A stretch of 64,000 nt of DNA from Microbispora sp. ZYX-F-249 (GCF_039649665.1 NZ_JBDJAW010000018.1:89926-153925), one strand, 5' to 3'. Positions 47,220 through 56,236 are shown, counted from the stretch's first letter. The notes: generated by a model not told the origin, from the sequence alone. Numbers and translations are program-made.

Positions 47220-48770
47220 TCAGCGCGTACGGGCGCGGAGCCCTCTGGCCATCCGGCGATATCCGCCCCTGGCCCGTACGGCGAGGTGCGCGCCGAGGGC
47301 GAGGGCGAGCGGGCACGAGACGATCGCCAGCACCACGGCCGTGCCGTAGTCGTCGGGCCATCCCGCGCTCCAGCCCAGGAAGGGCAGGTAGATCGCCGCG
47401 AAGGTCAGCGGTGCGGCGACGATCACGCTCAGCCCCCGCAGGGCGGCGTGCACGCCGATGCCGACCAGCGCGGCGCAGGCGCCCGCCGCGAGGAAGAGCC
47501 CGAAGGCGGCGTAGGGCAGCCCGAAGATGCCGGGAGGACCCTTCACCATGAGGTAGACGCCGGCCCAGGCGAGGAGCCCGAGGACGGTGAACCCGATGGG
47601 CGCCCGCCGCCACAGTCCGGCGGACGCCAGGGCGGCCAGCAGCACTGTGAACGCGATGAGGACGGCCGTCCCGGTCTCCCCCTGGATGTGCTTCCCGGGG
47701 CCGGACAGCGGCTCGGCCGCCTGCTCGGCCAGGCCGTCCCGCCCGTCGAAGCCGAGCCGGTGCCATCGCCCCGCTGCGTCGCGCAGCGCCACACCCTCGC
47801 TGCCGTTCGCCACGGCGACGAGGTGCCCCCCGGGCACGGGCAGGATCGCCAGGGCCACGGACGCGGCGGGGTCGACGCCGCCGTACAGGTAGTCGTACTT
47901 GTGGCCGCGGTCGAGGAAGAGCTGCCGGCCCGGCGAGACCGCCCAGGACGGCGACCAGGTGATGCCCGCGTCGTCGGACTGCTCGACCGCGAGCCGGTCC
48001 GGGACGACGCGGTAACAGCGCGACGGCCGGTCGGGCACGCACGCGACGGTGCGCGGCGTTCCCCTGGCGGAGGTGTCCCAGCGGTGCCATGTGCGGCCCT
48101 GGTCGCTCGTCGCCAGGCCCTTGCCCTCGATGAACCTGGTGCGAGCCGAATAGACGACGATGACGGCGTCGTGGGCCTCCACGTGCAGCGCGGACGGCCC
48201 GGGGTCGGCCGCGCTCGTGGCCGTGACCGCGAGGACGGCCGCGGGCAGGGCGACCAGCAGCCGGGCCCGGCGCACGGCACGCCGGACGCGGGCGGCGGTC
48301 TCCACGGCGCGCAGCCGGACCAGCCAGGCGAGGCCGAGGGCGGGCAGGGCGAGCAGGTCGGAGGGGTCCGCGACGACGCGGGCGGAGGGGGTGAACAGCG
48401 CCCAGACGTCCGCGGCCGCATGGGCCCCCGCCGCCGTGGTCTTCACGACCGTGAAGAGCACGGCGGTCAGCAGGATCGCGGCCAGGGCGGTCCGCCTGTC
48501 CGCCTCGCCGGGCGCGCCGGCGCCGCTCCGTGAGGCGCCGCCCCCAGCGGCGGCGACGGGGCGCCGGACGGCGAGGGTCGCGGCGAGCGCGAGCAGCGGC
48601 GGGGCGACCAGCATGCCCGCGACGTCGCTCAGCTTGCCGGTGACCACGCCCGGCCACAGGCGCTTGAGCAGGTGGTCGTTGACGAGGAGCACGGCGATCG
48701 CGGCGAGTGTCGCGGGATGCCCGAGCCACGCCCCGGCTGTCGTGCGGGTCCGATCGGCCGCCCCCGCCAT
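47220..48770 (-). CDS. Membrane protein with Asp-box (BNR) repeats
   Basis: A 516-residue protein with an unusual architecture. An N-terminal membrane part has about four hydrophobic segments (residues 10-170). A soluble loop of roughly 180 residues contains two Asp-box motifs, TSDQGRTW and SDDAGITW, matching SxDxGxTW of sialidase-like propellers. Two boxes are too few for a whole propeller. A second membrane part with about five segments completes the protein. ATG 48770 follows GGGAGGA and is preferred over the ATG at 48818. The role is unknown; the sequence suggests an extracytoplasmic binding loop. Confidence 0.72.
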   Translation of the reverse strand: MAGAADRTRTTAGAWLGHPATLAAIAVLLVNDHLLKRLWPGVVTGKLSDVAGMLVAPPLLALAATLAVRRPVAAAGGGASRSGAGAPGEADRRTALAAILLTAVLFTVVKTTAAGAHAAADVWALFTPSARVVADPSDLLALPALGLAWLVRLRAVETAARVRRAVRRARLLVALPAAVLAVTATSAADPGPSALHVEAHDAVIVVYSARTRFIEGKGLATSDQGRTWHRWDTSARGTPRTVACVPDRPSRCYRVVPDRLAVEQSDDAGITWSPSWAVSPGRQLFLDRGHKYDYLYGGVDPAASVALAILPVPGGHLVAVANGSEGVALRDAAGRWHRLGFDGRDGLAEQAAEPLSGPGKHIQGETGTAVLIAFTVLLAALASAGLWRRAPIGFTVLGLLAWAGVYLMVKGPPGIFGLPYAAFGLFLAAGACAALVGIGVHAALRGLSVIVAAPLTFAAIYLPFLGWSAGWPDDYGTAVVLAIVSCPLALALGAHLAVRARGGYRRMARGLRARTR

Positions 48771-48917
48771 CCGCGTCCTCCCGCGTGAATCGATGATCAG
48801 GTCCCCTGTGCGGTTCATCGCGCGGGCGGGCGCGGGCGTTGCATGTCTCCGGGATATGGCGTTCGGGGGCGGAGGTGTAGGAGTATCGCAGGGGTGTCCT
48901 GACTGTTGGGAGGCGCA

Positions 48918-49691
48918 GTGTCGGTGTTGCGGGATTTGGTGGACGGCATCCGGAGCGGGGGGATCGAGGTGCTCGACCTCACCGCGCCGCTGAGCGACAA
49001 GACACCGATCCTGTCGCTGCCGGAGCCGTTCGGGCAGACGGTGCCGTTCTCGCTGCAGGAGATCAGCCGGTACGACGACCGCGGCCCCGGCTGGTACTGG
49101 AACAACTTCACCACGGGCGAGCACACCGGCACGCACTTCGACGCCCCCAACCACTGGGTGACCGGGCGCGACGGCGAGGACGTGTCGCAGGTGGCCCCCG
49201 CCAAGCTGATCGCCCCCGCCGTGGTGCTCGACTTCAGCGCCGAGTCGGCCGCCGACCCCGACTTCCTGCTGGAGATCGACCACGTGAAGGCGTGGGAGGC
49301 CGAGCACGGGCCGCTGCCGGACGGCGGCTGGCTGCTGTACCGCACGGGCTGGGACGTGCGCGCCCACGACCAGGCGGAGTTCCTCAACGCCGACGAGACG
49401 GGGCCGCACACGCCCGGCATGTCGCCCGCCTGCGCCCGCTTCCTGGCCGAGGAGACGCCGATCGCGGGCATCGGCGTGGAGACCGTGGGCACCGACGCGG
49501 GCGCCGCCCACTCCTTCGACCCCGCGTTCCCGTGCCACTCGTACCTGCTCGGCGCGGGGAAGTACGGCCTGACGCAGCTGCGCAACCTCGACCGGCTCCC
49601 GGTGACGGGCGCGGTCGTGGTCGCCGGGCCGCTGCCGATCGTCGGCGGCTCCGGCAGCCCGGTGCGCGTGCTCGCGCTGGTGGAGCGGTGA
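48918..49691 (+). CDS. Cyclase family protein (kynurenine formamidase-like metal hydrolase)
   Basis: A 257-residue cyclase/KynB-type metallohydrolase. The metal-binding motif is complete: GEHTGTHFDAPNHW (HxGTHxDxPxH), and the later GVETVGTDAGAAHSFDPAFP fits the second conserved region. Family members hydrolyse or cyclise amide and keto compounds (for example N-formylkynurenine). GTG 48918 follows GGGAGG; a TTG 12 bases upstream is less likely. The stop overlaps the GTG of a ThDP-dependent enzyme by four bases, so both act in one pathway, whose substrate is unknown. Confidence 0.88.
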   Translation: MSVLRDLVDGIRSGGIEVLDLTAPLSDKTPILSLPEPFGQTVPFSLQEISRYDDRGPGWYWNNFTTGEHTGTHFDAPNHWVTGRDGEDVSQVAPAKLIAPAVVLDFSAESAADPDFLLEIDHVKAWEAEHGPLPDGGWLLYRTGWDVRAHDQAEFLNADETGPHTPGMSPACARFLAEETPIAGIGVETVGTDAGAAHSFDPAFPCHSYLLGAGKYGLTQLRNLDRLPVTGAVVVAGPLPIVGGSGSPVRVLALVER

Positions 49692-51430
49692 ACGTCGCGG
49701 AGGCCGTCGGCGCGGCCCTCGCCGCCCTCGGCGTACGGGCGGCCTTCGGCGTCGTCGGCAGCGGCAACTTCCACGTCACCAACGCCCTCGTCGAGCACGG
49801 CGTGCGCTACGTCGCGGCGCGGCACGAGGGCGGGGCCGCCACGATGGCCGACGCCTACGCCCGGATGAGCGGCACGGTCGCCGTGCTCACCGTCCACCAG
49901 GGACCCGGCCTCACCAACGCGCTGACCGGCGTCACCGAGGCGGCCAAGAGCCGCACTCCGCTGCTGGTGCTCGCCCCGGAGGTCACCTCGCCCACCTCCA
50001 ACTTCCGCGTCGACCAGACCGCCCTCGCCGAGGCGGTGGGCGCGCACTGCGCCCGGGTCGGGTCGGCGGAGACGGTCGTGGACGACACCGTGATGGCCTT
50101 CCTCGCCGCCCTGCTCGGGCGCCGGACCGTGGTGCTCAACCTGCCCTTGGACGTGCAGGCCGAGACGCTGCCCGAGGAGGCCGCCGCGGCCGTGCGCGAA
50201 CTGCTGGCCGGACGCGGGCACCGCGACGTGGCGAGCCGCGTGCCTGCGGCGTGGGGGCTGACGTTCCCCGTCGATTCGGGGGACGAGGAGGAGCCGGAGG
50301 GGCTTCCCGCGGAGCCGTCCGACACGTTGACACGGTTCACGCGGCTGCTGGCGGAGGCGCGGCGCCCGGTCTTCGTGGCCGGCCGGGGAGCCCGGGGCGC
50401 GCGGCGCGAACTGGAGGCGCTCGGCGAGCGGGTGGGGGCGCTGTTCGCCACATCGGCCGTCGCCAAGGGCAACTTCCACGGCAGTCCCTGGGACCTCGAC
50501 GTGAGCGGCGGGTTCGCCACCCCGCTCGCGGCCGAGCTGATCCGCGACGCCGACCTCGTCGTGGGCTGGGGCTGTTCGTTCACCATGTGGACCACCCGGC
50601 ACGGCGCGCTGATCGGCCCGCAGAGCAGGGTCGTCCAGGTGGACCTCGACCCCGACGCGCTGGGCGTGCACCGCGAGATCGACCTCGGCGTGGTCGGCGA
50701 CGTACGCGAGACCGCGCGGGCCGTCGCCGCCCTGCTCGGTGAGGGCGGGGCCGACGGCGAGGCGGGCAGGCGCGGCTACCGCGCCCCGGAGATCGCCGAG
50801 CGCATCGCCCGCGAGGGGCGCTGGCGCGACGTGCCGTACGAGGACCTGAGCGCCGGGGGACGCATCGACCCCCGCACGCTGACCATCGGGCTCGACGACC
50901 TGCTCCCGCAGGAGCGGCTGGTCGCCGTGGACTCCGGCAACTTCATGGGATATCCGTCGATGTTCCTCACGGTCCCGGACGGCGGCGCGTTCTGCTTCAC
51001 CCAGGCGTTCCAGTCGATCGGGCTGGGCCTGGCAACCGCGATCGGCGCGGCCGTCGCGCGGCCCGACCGGCTGGCGGTCGCCGCGCTCGGCGACGGCGGG
51101 GCCCTGATGGGCGTCGCCGAGCTGGAGACGGTCGTACGGCTCGGCCTGCCCATGGTGGTCGTGGTCTACGACGACGACGGGTACGGCGCGGAGGTCCACC
51201 ACTTCGGCCCCGGCGGGTTCCCGCTCGGCACGGTCACCTTCCCGCCCGCCGACATCGCGGCGATCGCCCGGGGCTTCGGCTTCGAGGCGGTGACCGTACG
51301 GGCGGAGGAGGACCTGTCCGGCGTCGCCGAGTGGCTGAAGGGGCCGCGCGACAAGCCCCTGCTCGTCCATGCGAAGGTCACCGCCGACCGCCCGTCGTGG
51401 TGGCTGGAGGAGGCGTTCCGCGGGCACTGA
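49688..51430 (+). CDS. Thiamine diphosphate-binding enzyme, acetolactate synthase/decarboxylase-like
   Basis: A 580-residue ThDP enzyme of the pyruvate oxidase/acetolactate synthase/benzoylformate decarboxylase class. Catalytic Glu in VAARHEGGAATMADAYARMSG (around residue 45); the ThDP site GDGGALMGVAELETVVRLG followed by VYDDDGYGAEVHHF in the C-terminal domain. The cofactor Asn of the usual motif is replaced by Asp in YDDDG. A small-subunit (ilvN-like) gene is absent, so a catabolic decarboxylase or carboligase is more likely than valine biosynthesis. GTG at 49688 is coupled to the cyclase gene; the frame is open far upstream but not meaningful there. Confidence 0.9.
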   Translation: MNVAEAVGAALAALGVRAAFGVVGSGNFHVTNALVEHGVRYVAARHEGGAATMADAYARMSGTVAVLTVHQGPGLTNALTGVTEAAKSRTPLLVLAPEVTSPTSNFRVDQTALAEAVGAHCARVGSAETVVDDTVMAFLAALLGRRTVVLNLPLDVQAETLPEEAAAAVRELLAGRGHRDVASRVPAAWGLTFPVDSGDEEEPEGLPAEPSDTLTRFTRLLAEARRPVFVAGRGARGARRELEALGERVGALFATSAVAKGNFHGSPWDLDVSGGFATPLAAELIRDADLVVGWGCSFTMWTTRHGALIGPQSRVVQVDLDPDALGVHREIDLGVVGDVRETARAVAALLGEGGADGEAGRRGYRAPEIAERIAREGRWRDVPYEDLSAGGRIDPRTLTIGLDDLLPQERLVAVDSGNFMGYPSMFLTVPDGGAFCFTQAFQSIGLGLATAIGAAVARPDRLAVAALGDGGALMGVAELETVVRLGLPMVVVVYDDDGYGAEVHHFGPGGFPLGTVTFPPADIAAIARGFGFEAVTVRAEEDLSGVAEWLKGPRDKPLLVHAKVTADRPSWWLEEAFRGH

Positions 51431-51467
51431 CGGCCCGGTTTACGCGAAGAGGACCTTCGGCCCCGGT

Positions 51468-51492
51468 TAGGTTACGGGTGAGTAGGTTACGG
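51468..51492 (+). repeat. Direct repeat TAGGTTACGG, two copies
   Basis: Two identical 10-base copies at 51468-51477 and 51483-51492, period 15 bases, end eight bases before the acyltransferase ATG. TAGGTT also resembles a -10 element, so either copy could place the promoter. A possible regulator binding site of direct-repeat type. Confidence 0.5.
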
Positions 51493-51499
51493 TTTCAGC

Positions 51500-52237
51500 A
51501 TGGCTGAGATCGTGTACCCGCCGGTCCTGAGGACCGCGCTGACCGCCTTCAAACTGCTCGACCTGAGGTTCCACCTGGAGGGCACGGAGCGGATACCCCG
51601 CAGCGGCGGCGCGGTCCTGGTGAGCAACCATGTCAGCTACCTCGACTTCATCTTCGCCGGCTTCGCCGCCCACCCCGCCGGGCGGCTGGTCCGGTTCATG
51701 GCGAAGAAGGAGGTCTTCGACCACCCCGTGTCGGGCCCGCTGATGCGCGGCATGCACCACATCCCGGTGGACCGGTCGGCCGGGGCGGGCGCCTACGACG
51801 CCGCCGTACGGGCCCTCAAGGACGGCGAGATCGTCGGCAACTTCGCCGAGGCGACGATCAGCAGGTCGTTCACGATCAAGGAGATCAAGAACGGCCCGAT
51901 CCGGATGGCGGCCGAGGCCGGGGTGCCCGTGATCCCGGTCGCCCTGTGGGGCGGCCAGCGGCTGTGGACCAAGGGCCGCCCCCGCAAGCTGCTCCAGCGG
52001 CACGTCCCGATCACGATCCTGGTCGGCGAGCCCATGCACCCGATGCCGGGCGACGACATCGCCGCACTCACCGACGACCTGCGGCGGCGGATGGCGGACC
52101 TGCTCGACGAGGCCCAGCGAACCTACCCCGACCAGCCGCGGGGCGTGTGGTGGCAGCCCGCCCACCTCGGCGGCACGGCGCCCACCCCCGAGGAGGCCGC
52201 CGCCCTCGACGCCGCCGCCCGGCCGCGCCGCACGTAA
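51500..52237 (+). CDS. PlsC-type 1-acyl-glycerol-3-phosphate acyltransferase-like protein
   Basis: A 245-residue lysophospholipid acyltransferase-family protein. The catalytic HxxxxD motif is NHVSYLDF, and the second block, normally FPEGTRS, reads FAEATISRS, so the acyl-acceptor Gly and Thr positions are changed. Later VALWGGQRLW and LVGEPM are family-like. In many actinobacteria a plsC gene sits between cmk and der; that position is empty here, but this gene is 33 kb away and may not be the same orthologue. The 3' end overlaps the convergent hydrolase gene by 115 bases. Confidence 0.85.
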   Translation: MAEIVYPPVLRTALTAFKLLDLRFHLEGTERIPRSGGAVLVSNHVSYLDFIFAGFAAHPAGRLVRFMAKKEVFDHPVSGPLMRGMHHIPVDRSAGAGAYDAAVRALKDGEIVGNFAEATISRSFTIKEIKNGPIRMAAEAGVPVIPVALWGGQRLWTKGRPRKLLQRHVPITILVGEPMHPMPGDDIAALTDDLRRRMADLLDEAQRTYPDQPRGVWWQPAHLGGTAPTPEEAAALDAAARPRRT

Positions 52238-52953
52238 CCGCCCGGCCGCACGTCACGCGGCAGGGCCTCGCGGAGGAACTCGGTGATCTCCGTCCGCGCG
52301 GCCTTGGCGTGCGGCACCACGCCCGGCAGGCTGAGGAACGCGTGCGTGGCTTTGGGGTATTCGGTCAGCCGCGCGGGCGTCTCGGCCGCCCGCAGCCGCG
52401 CGGCACAACAGCGGCCCCGGTCGGCCACCGGGCCGACGGTCGGCACCACCACGAGCGCCGGGACCAGGCCGCTCAGGTCGCCGGCGTGCAGCGGCGACAC
52501 CGCACGAGGGTCGGTTTCCGGCGGCACGGCGAGCCGCCGGAACAGCCGGATCTGCGGCATGGTGAAGCCGGGGCTGTCGGCGTGCTCCCTCATCGAGGGA
52601 TGCTCGAACCCCGCCGGGGTCAGGTGGACGGCGGGATTGACCAGCACCTGCGCCCGCAGGACCGGCCCTGACCGTCCGGCCCGGATCGCGGCCAGGGCGG
52701 TGACGAGCGCGCCGGTGTTCTCGCCGACGACCGCGATACGCGCCGGGTCGACTCCCCACCGCGCGGCGTGCGCCACCACGTGCCGGAGCACGTCCCAGCC
52801 GTCGTTCACGGCCGCCGGCAGCGGGGTCCGCTCGTCGAGGAGGCGGTGCTCGACCGAGACGACGACTGCGGGCAGCCTCGCGGCGAGGTGACTGTTCACC
52901 CAGTCGCTCTGCACGGCCGTGCCCACGAAGCCGCCGCCGTGCACCTGCAGCAT
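52123..52953 (-). pseudogene. Truncated alpha/beta hydrolase (esterase) lacking its catalytic Ser
   Basis: Reading from 52953 the protein begins at MLQVHGGGFVGTA, the oxyanion motif, so the roughly 60-80 residues that normally precede HGGG in fold-3 esterases are missing. The nucleophile elbow, normally GDSAGG, reads GENTGAL, and the acid-bearing loop VVPTVGPVADRG lacks the usual Asp; only the terminal His (KATHAFLSLPG) remains. The C-terminus runs 50 residues past the usual end into the antisense of plsC. Truncation, loss of two catalytic residues and a lost stop all suggest a pseudogene rather than an active enzyme. Confidence 0.75.
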
Positions 52954-52991
52954 GAGCGGCAGGGCGGTCGGGTGCGTCGCGGCGACTGCCT

Positions 52992-53150
52992 GTGACCATT
53001 GAACGCCACCTCGGCGACGGTGACCGCTACATCGAAATCGCCGCCCTCAACACCGGTCGCGTCATGACCGACGGCGCCCGGTTTACCCAGCCGGATGTGA
53101 TCCGTCCCGGCTGCATGCTGCGCATGCCGGCCGCCTCGACCGACCTCGAC
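52992..53150 (+). pseudogene. LysM-domain fragment
   Basis: About 50 residues, TIERHLGDGDRYIEIAALNT then GRVMTDGARFTQPDVIRPG and CMLRMPA, match the LysM module of large BTAD/LysM regulators common in Streptosporangiales. Sequence before the fragment (VAAT) and after residue 55 is not family-like. It directly abuts the point where the hydrolase gene lost its 5' end, so one deletion or recombination may have joined the two remnants. No full-length gene accompanies it. Confidence 0.6.
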
Positions 53151-53400
53151 CGGCCACAACCCCCCCATCACCGATCGCCACCCCGGCCACCCGGCCAGCA
53201 GGACGATGGCCGTCCGGTCACCCATGTGGCGTCAGGCCCTGAGACGCAGGAGCTTGGAAACCCGGTCCATGACTGCCAGCGCCGTCTCACGCCTGTACGC
53301 CTTCCCGTGACCAAAGAAGAACAAGAGGGAGCCGAAAAGACCCTCAGTCACCGTGAACCCGTCGCACTCCGCGGAGCAAGATATGCATGAACCATACTTA

Positions 53401-53423
53401 CGACTCCGGAGCGCCGGGAGTCG
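53401..53423 (-). terminator. Hairpin downstream of vapBC
   Basis: Perfect 7-base arms CGACTCC (53401-53407) and GGAGTCG (53417-53423) around a nine-base loop, 47 bases beyond the vapC stop on the minus strand. Confidence 0.45.
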
Positions 53424-53470
53424 TACGACCGGGCGCGGTCGTGCAACAGGTAGTCGAGCAGGTCGGCCGC

Positions 53471-53902
53471 CTACTCGTCGGGGTCAGCGATCTCGATGAC
53501 GTGCAGCGGGTTGTCCAGAGCGCGGGACGGCTGCTGCCATTTGCCGCCGCGCAGAGTGAGGATCGGGCAGACCGATACGTCCGCGATGGCGGCGGCGTGA
53601 GCGTCGTAGATGTCGAGTCCGGTGACGGCCATCGTGTCGACGAGCTTGACGGATTGGGCGATGCCGTCGAGCGGGGCGACGATGGCGTGCTCGAACGCGG
53701 CCAGACCGGCGAGCAGTGCCTGAGCGTCCGGCGTGCCGCGGCCGTCGAGGAGCGCCCCGGCGGCTGACAGCGCGGGGACGATGAGCGGTTGCCTTGCTCG
53801 GTCGAAGTCCTGCAGGAGGCCGATCAAGTCGGCGTCCCCGCGGGCGACGTCGGCCAGCACGCTCGTGTCGAGGATGTACGGCGTGGGTGTGAAGTCACTC
53901 AT
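53471..53902 (-). CDS. PIN-domain toxin of the VapC family
   Basis: A 143-residue PIN-domain ribonuclease of a type II toxin-antitoxin pair. Acidic metal-site residues are visible in YILDTSVLADVARGD (first Asp), in the central LVDTMAVTGLDIYDAHAAAI and in the later PILTLRGGKWQQ region. The antitoxin gene overlaps its start by eight bases, a normal vapBC arrangement. The nearest homologous pairs are common in actinobacteria; the RNA target cannot be inferred. Confidence 0.87.
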   Translation of the reverse strand: MSDFTPTPYILDTSVLADVARGDADLIGLLQDFDRARQPLIVPALSAAGALLDGRGTPDAQALLAGLAAFEHAIVAPLDGIAQSVKLVDTMAVTGLDIYDAHAAAIADVSVCPILTLRGGKWQQPSRALDNPLHVIEIADPDE

Positions 53903-54164
53903 CCAGCGCCGCCGGGAACCCGTGCTCGGCGAGCTGGCGGTTCACGTGCCGCATCATGCGGGCAACCCGGGCGGGGTCGGCCTGCCGGGCGCGTTCGCGC
54001 AGCAGGGCAAGCGCACGCTGGTCGGTGATGCGCTTTTCCGCGATGGCCTCGTTGAAGACGGCGGCCACGCTGGTGGCTTTGCCGGTCGCCACGAGGTGCT
54101 CGGCGTATTCAAGGACGTCGGGGTCCACGGTGATGGTGATCCGCGCCTTCCTGTCTCCGCTCAT
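53895..54164 (-). CDS. VapB-type antitoxin
   Basis: An 89-residue antitoxin. The N-terminus RKARITITVDPDVLEYAEHL is a ribbon-helix-helix DNA-binding motif, and the rest is an Arg/Ala-rich helix expected to wrap the toxin. ATG at 54164 lies seven bases after TATGAT, so the message is probably leaderless. A palindrome next to that hexamer is a probable operator for the VapBC complex. The frame is open far upstream through an XRE pseudogene, but that part is unrelated. Confidence 0.87.
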   Translation of the reverse strand: MSGDRKARITITVDPDVLEYAEHLVATGKATSVAAVFNEAIAEKRITDQRALALLRERARQADPARVARMMRHVNRQLAEHGFPAALDE

Positions 54165-54171
54165 ACCCCGA

Positions 54172-54193
54172 ATCATACTCACGCTCGTGTGAG
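54172..54193 (-). promoter_or_regulatory. vapBC -10 element with adjoining operator palindrome
   Basis: On the minus strand, CTCAC and GTGAG arms (54193-54178 when read 5' to 3') flank a six-base centre and are followed immediately by TATGAT (54177-54172). The geometry places VapBC binding directly over the promoter, as expected for autoregulated toxin-antitoxin operons. Confidence 0.55.
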
Positions 54194-54289
54194 CCGAGGC
54201 GTGATGGAGCGACTCCCAGTTTCGGCCCCATTGGGGGCAGTGCGTGCCGTACAGAGAGCTCGGTCTTTGTAGCCCATAGGCAACTCGCG

Positions 54290-55673
54290 CTATTCCTGGG
54301 CGGCGTACAACTCTGCGAGACCCCGCCTGAGGTTCCCGACGACGGCAGCGGACGGATAGGCACGCTTGAGCTTCTTCTGCAGGTCTCTTGCGCGGGTGAC
54401 GATCGCGGCGGCGTAGCGGGTGGCGGTCAGCGCGGTGAGGCCTTCGGCCACGGACCGGTCGGGGTCGCCGAGCCGGGCGCAGGCGACGGCCAGGTCGATC
54501 CGGGTGATCGCCTGCCGCGTGGGGGACGACCAGGGTGGGGCCTGCTGGTAGACGGTTACGGCTTCCTGCGCGGTTCGGCGGGCCTGCTCGTGCTGGTCGA
54601 GGGACAAGTATGCGGTGGCGGATATCGACAGGACGCGGGCGGCATCGCAGGTGAACAGGCCGGCGGCGTGGACGGGTTCCCGTTCGGCCTGCTTGAGGAG
54701 GACCTGCAGTATCTCGGTGGCGGCGTCGGCGTGGCCGAGCCTGGCGTGGACGCGGGCGAGTTGTCCGGTGAGCCGCACGTGCGCTGTGGGTGCAGGTGGG
54801 GGCGGTGGCGGCGCCGCGTTCGGCGGCGCGGAGCGCTTCGTCGGGGCGGCCGTTGTAGAACCAGACGGTCGCGGCCATGTCGTGCGCCCAGGCGGTCAGC
54901 TCGTCGTGGTCGGCTTGGTCCGCGTGGTGCAGCGCGTCGGCCGCGTACGCCAGCGCTGCGCGGTTGTCGCCCTGGTCGTGGGCGGACCAGGCGAGGATCA
55001 TCGACAGCCAGGCGGCGGCGACATACAGCTCGCGGCGCTGGCGGAGCGTGGTGCGGAGCTGGAGTAGTTCGGCGACGCGGTGGCGGTCGGTGAGCACGGC
55101 CTGCCACAGGTCGCCGGCGGGGTAGCGGGCGTACTGGTGACCGTAATTCAGGATGACCTGCCGCAGGCCGTCGAGCGTGGATGGGCCGACGTCGGTGGTT
55201 TCGCTGATCTGGGTCAGCCCGCGGGCGATCCGCTCGGCGTCCGAGGCTCGCCCGAGGGTTGGTGCGACGAGCGCTGCGGTGCCTAGCGTGCGTAGGGCGT
55301 CTCGGCGGTTCGTGCTGCCACCTTGTTGGGGGGTGTAGTCGCTGGCGAATCCGAGCCGTACGGGGTCGGTGGCGAACAGGCGGGCGAGCCGGTCCTGGTA
55401 GTCGTCGTCCGGGCGGACGCTCTGGGACTCCCAGCGCCGCCAGGTGCGGGCGTCGATGCCGCGATCGCGCAGGCCTACCGCTCGGGCTGTTCGTACAAGT
55501 TCGGCCACCGCCTGCGCAACGGTCCAGCCGGCGGCCAGCCGCAGGGACTTGAGCGGAGAGTGCCCGCAGCAGGCGCGGATCTGCTCGGCGCCGTCGTGCT
55601 GGACGACGGCGCGGGTTCGCACCTGCTGGGCGCATTGCACGTCGTGTGGTGTCCGGCTGTCGGAGGTCTCCAC
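54290..55673 (-). pseudogene. XRE-type HTH/TPR regulator interrupted by a frameshift
   Basis: The first part (from GTG 55673 after GGGAAGG) has an N-terminal helix-turn-helix-like domain (LKSLRLAAGWTVAQAVAELV, then DARTWRRWESQSVRP) and a helical region with TPR-like pattern (RQRRELYVAAAWLSMILAWS). Near 54778-54795 the sensible frame moves: RGAATAPTCTHSA in one frame continues as VRLTGQLARVHARLGHADAA in another, which runs to 54290 and ends KLKRAYPSAAVVGNLRRGLA. The join implies one inserted or two deleted bases. Either a recent pseudogene or a sequencing error; the rest of the protein appears intact. Confidence 0.72.
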
Positions 55674-55906
55674 CGAGGCCTTCCCACGTTGCTGGGGCTG
55701 GGTACGAGGCTGTGCCCCACGCTCTCCCGGCCGGGCGACGGGCAAGAGGGCACGCGGTGCCCGGGCGAGGAGGCGGGGTGTGTCCGCCCGCGGGGCGTCA
55801 CCCGCCATCTACCAGCACTCATGCACGCACAGTTGGGCCGTTCCAATGTGCCCGTGCCCCTGCTGGTGTCCGCGCTTCGGTCACCACTACGGGGACGCGT
55901 CTTCCC

Positions 55907-56236
55907 TTCTTCCGTCTCACCGCGACGGACGCCATAACGCCGGGCCCCGGCCAGCAACTGGTGCCGCTCGCGCTCAAGCCGGGTCAGCTTCCGGCCCGGG
56001 GGCTTCGTGCCGGCGACCCCGTCCTGGTCGCCGCCGAGCTGACCGACCCCGGCCAGGAGACCAGGGCTGCGGCGAAGGACCTGCCCGCCGTCGTCGACCG
56101 GGTGGGGGAGGCCGACCCCGACGGTGTGCGGGTCGTCGACCTGCTGGTCGGCCCCGGAGCGGGCGGCTTCATCGCGCGGGAGGCCATGGGCGGGCACATC
56201 GCCCTCATCCTCACCTCCCGGAGAGACACGCCGTGA
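55907..56236 (+). pseudogene. C-terminal fragment of a SAF-domain protein (CpaB-like)
   Basis: About 100 residues, from ITPGPGQQLVPLALKPGQLP through GLRAGDPVLVAAELTDPGQE and DGVRVVDLLVGPGAGGFIAR to HIALILTSRR, match the SAF domain of actinobacterial CpaB-like proteins in Tad/flp-type clusters. The N-terminal signal-anchor part is missing; preceding bases belong to the XRE remnant on the other strand. It is followed, as in those clusters, by a MinD-like ATPase, here also damaged, and no CpaF or TadB gene follows. Confidence 0.55.
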
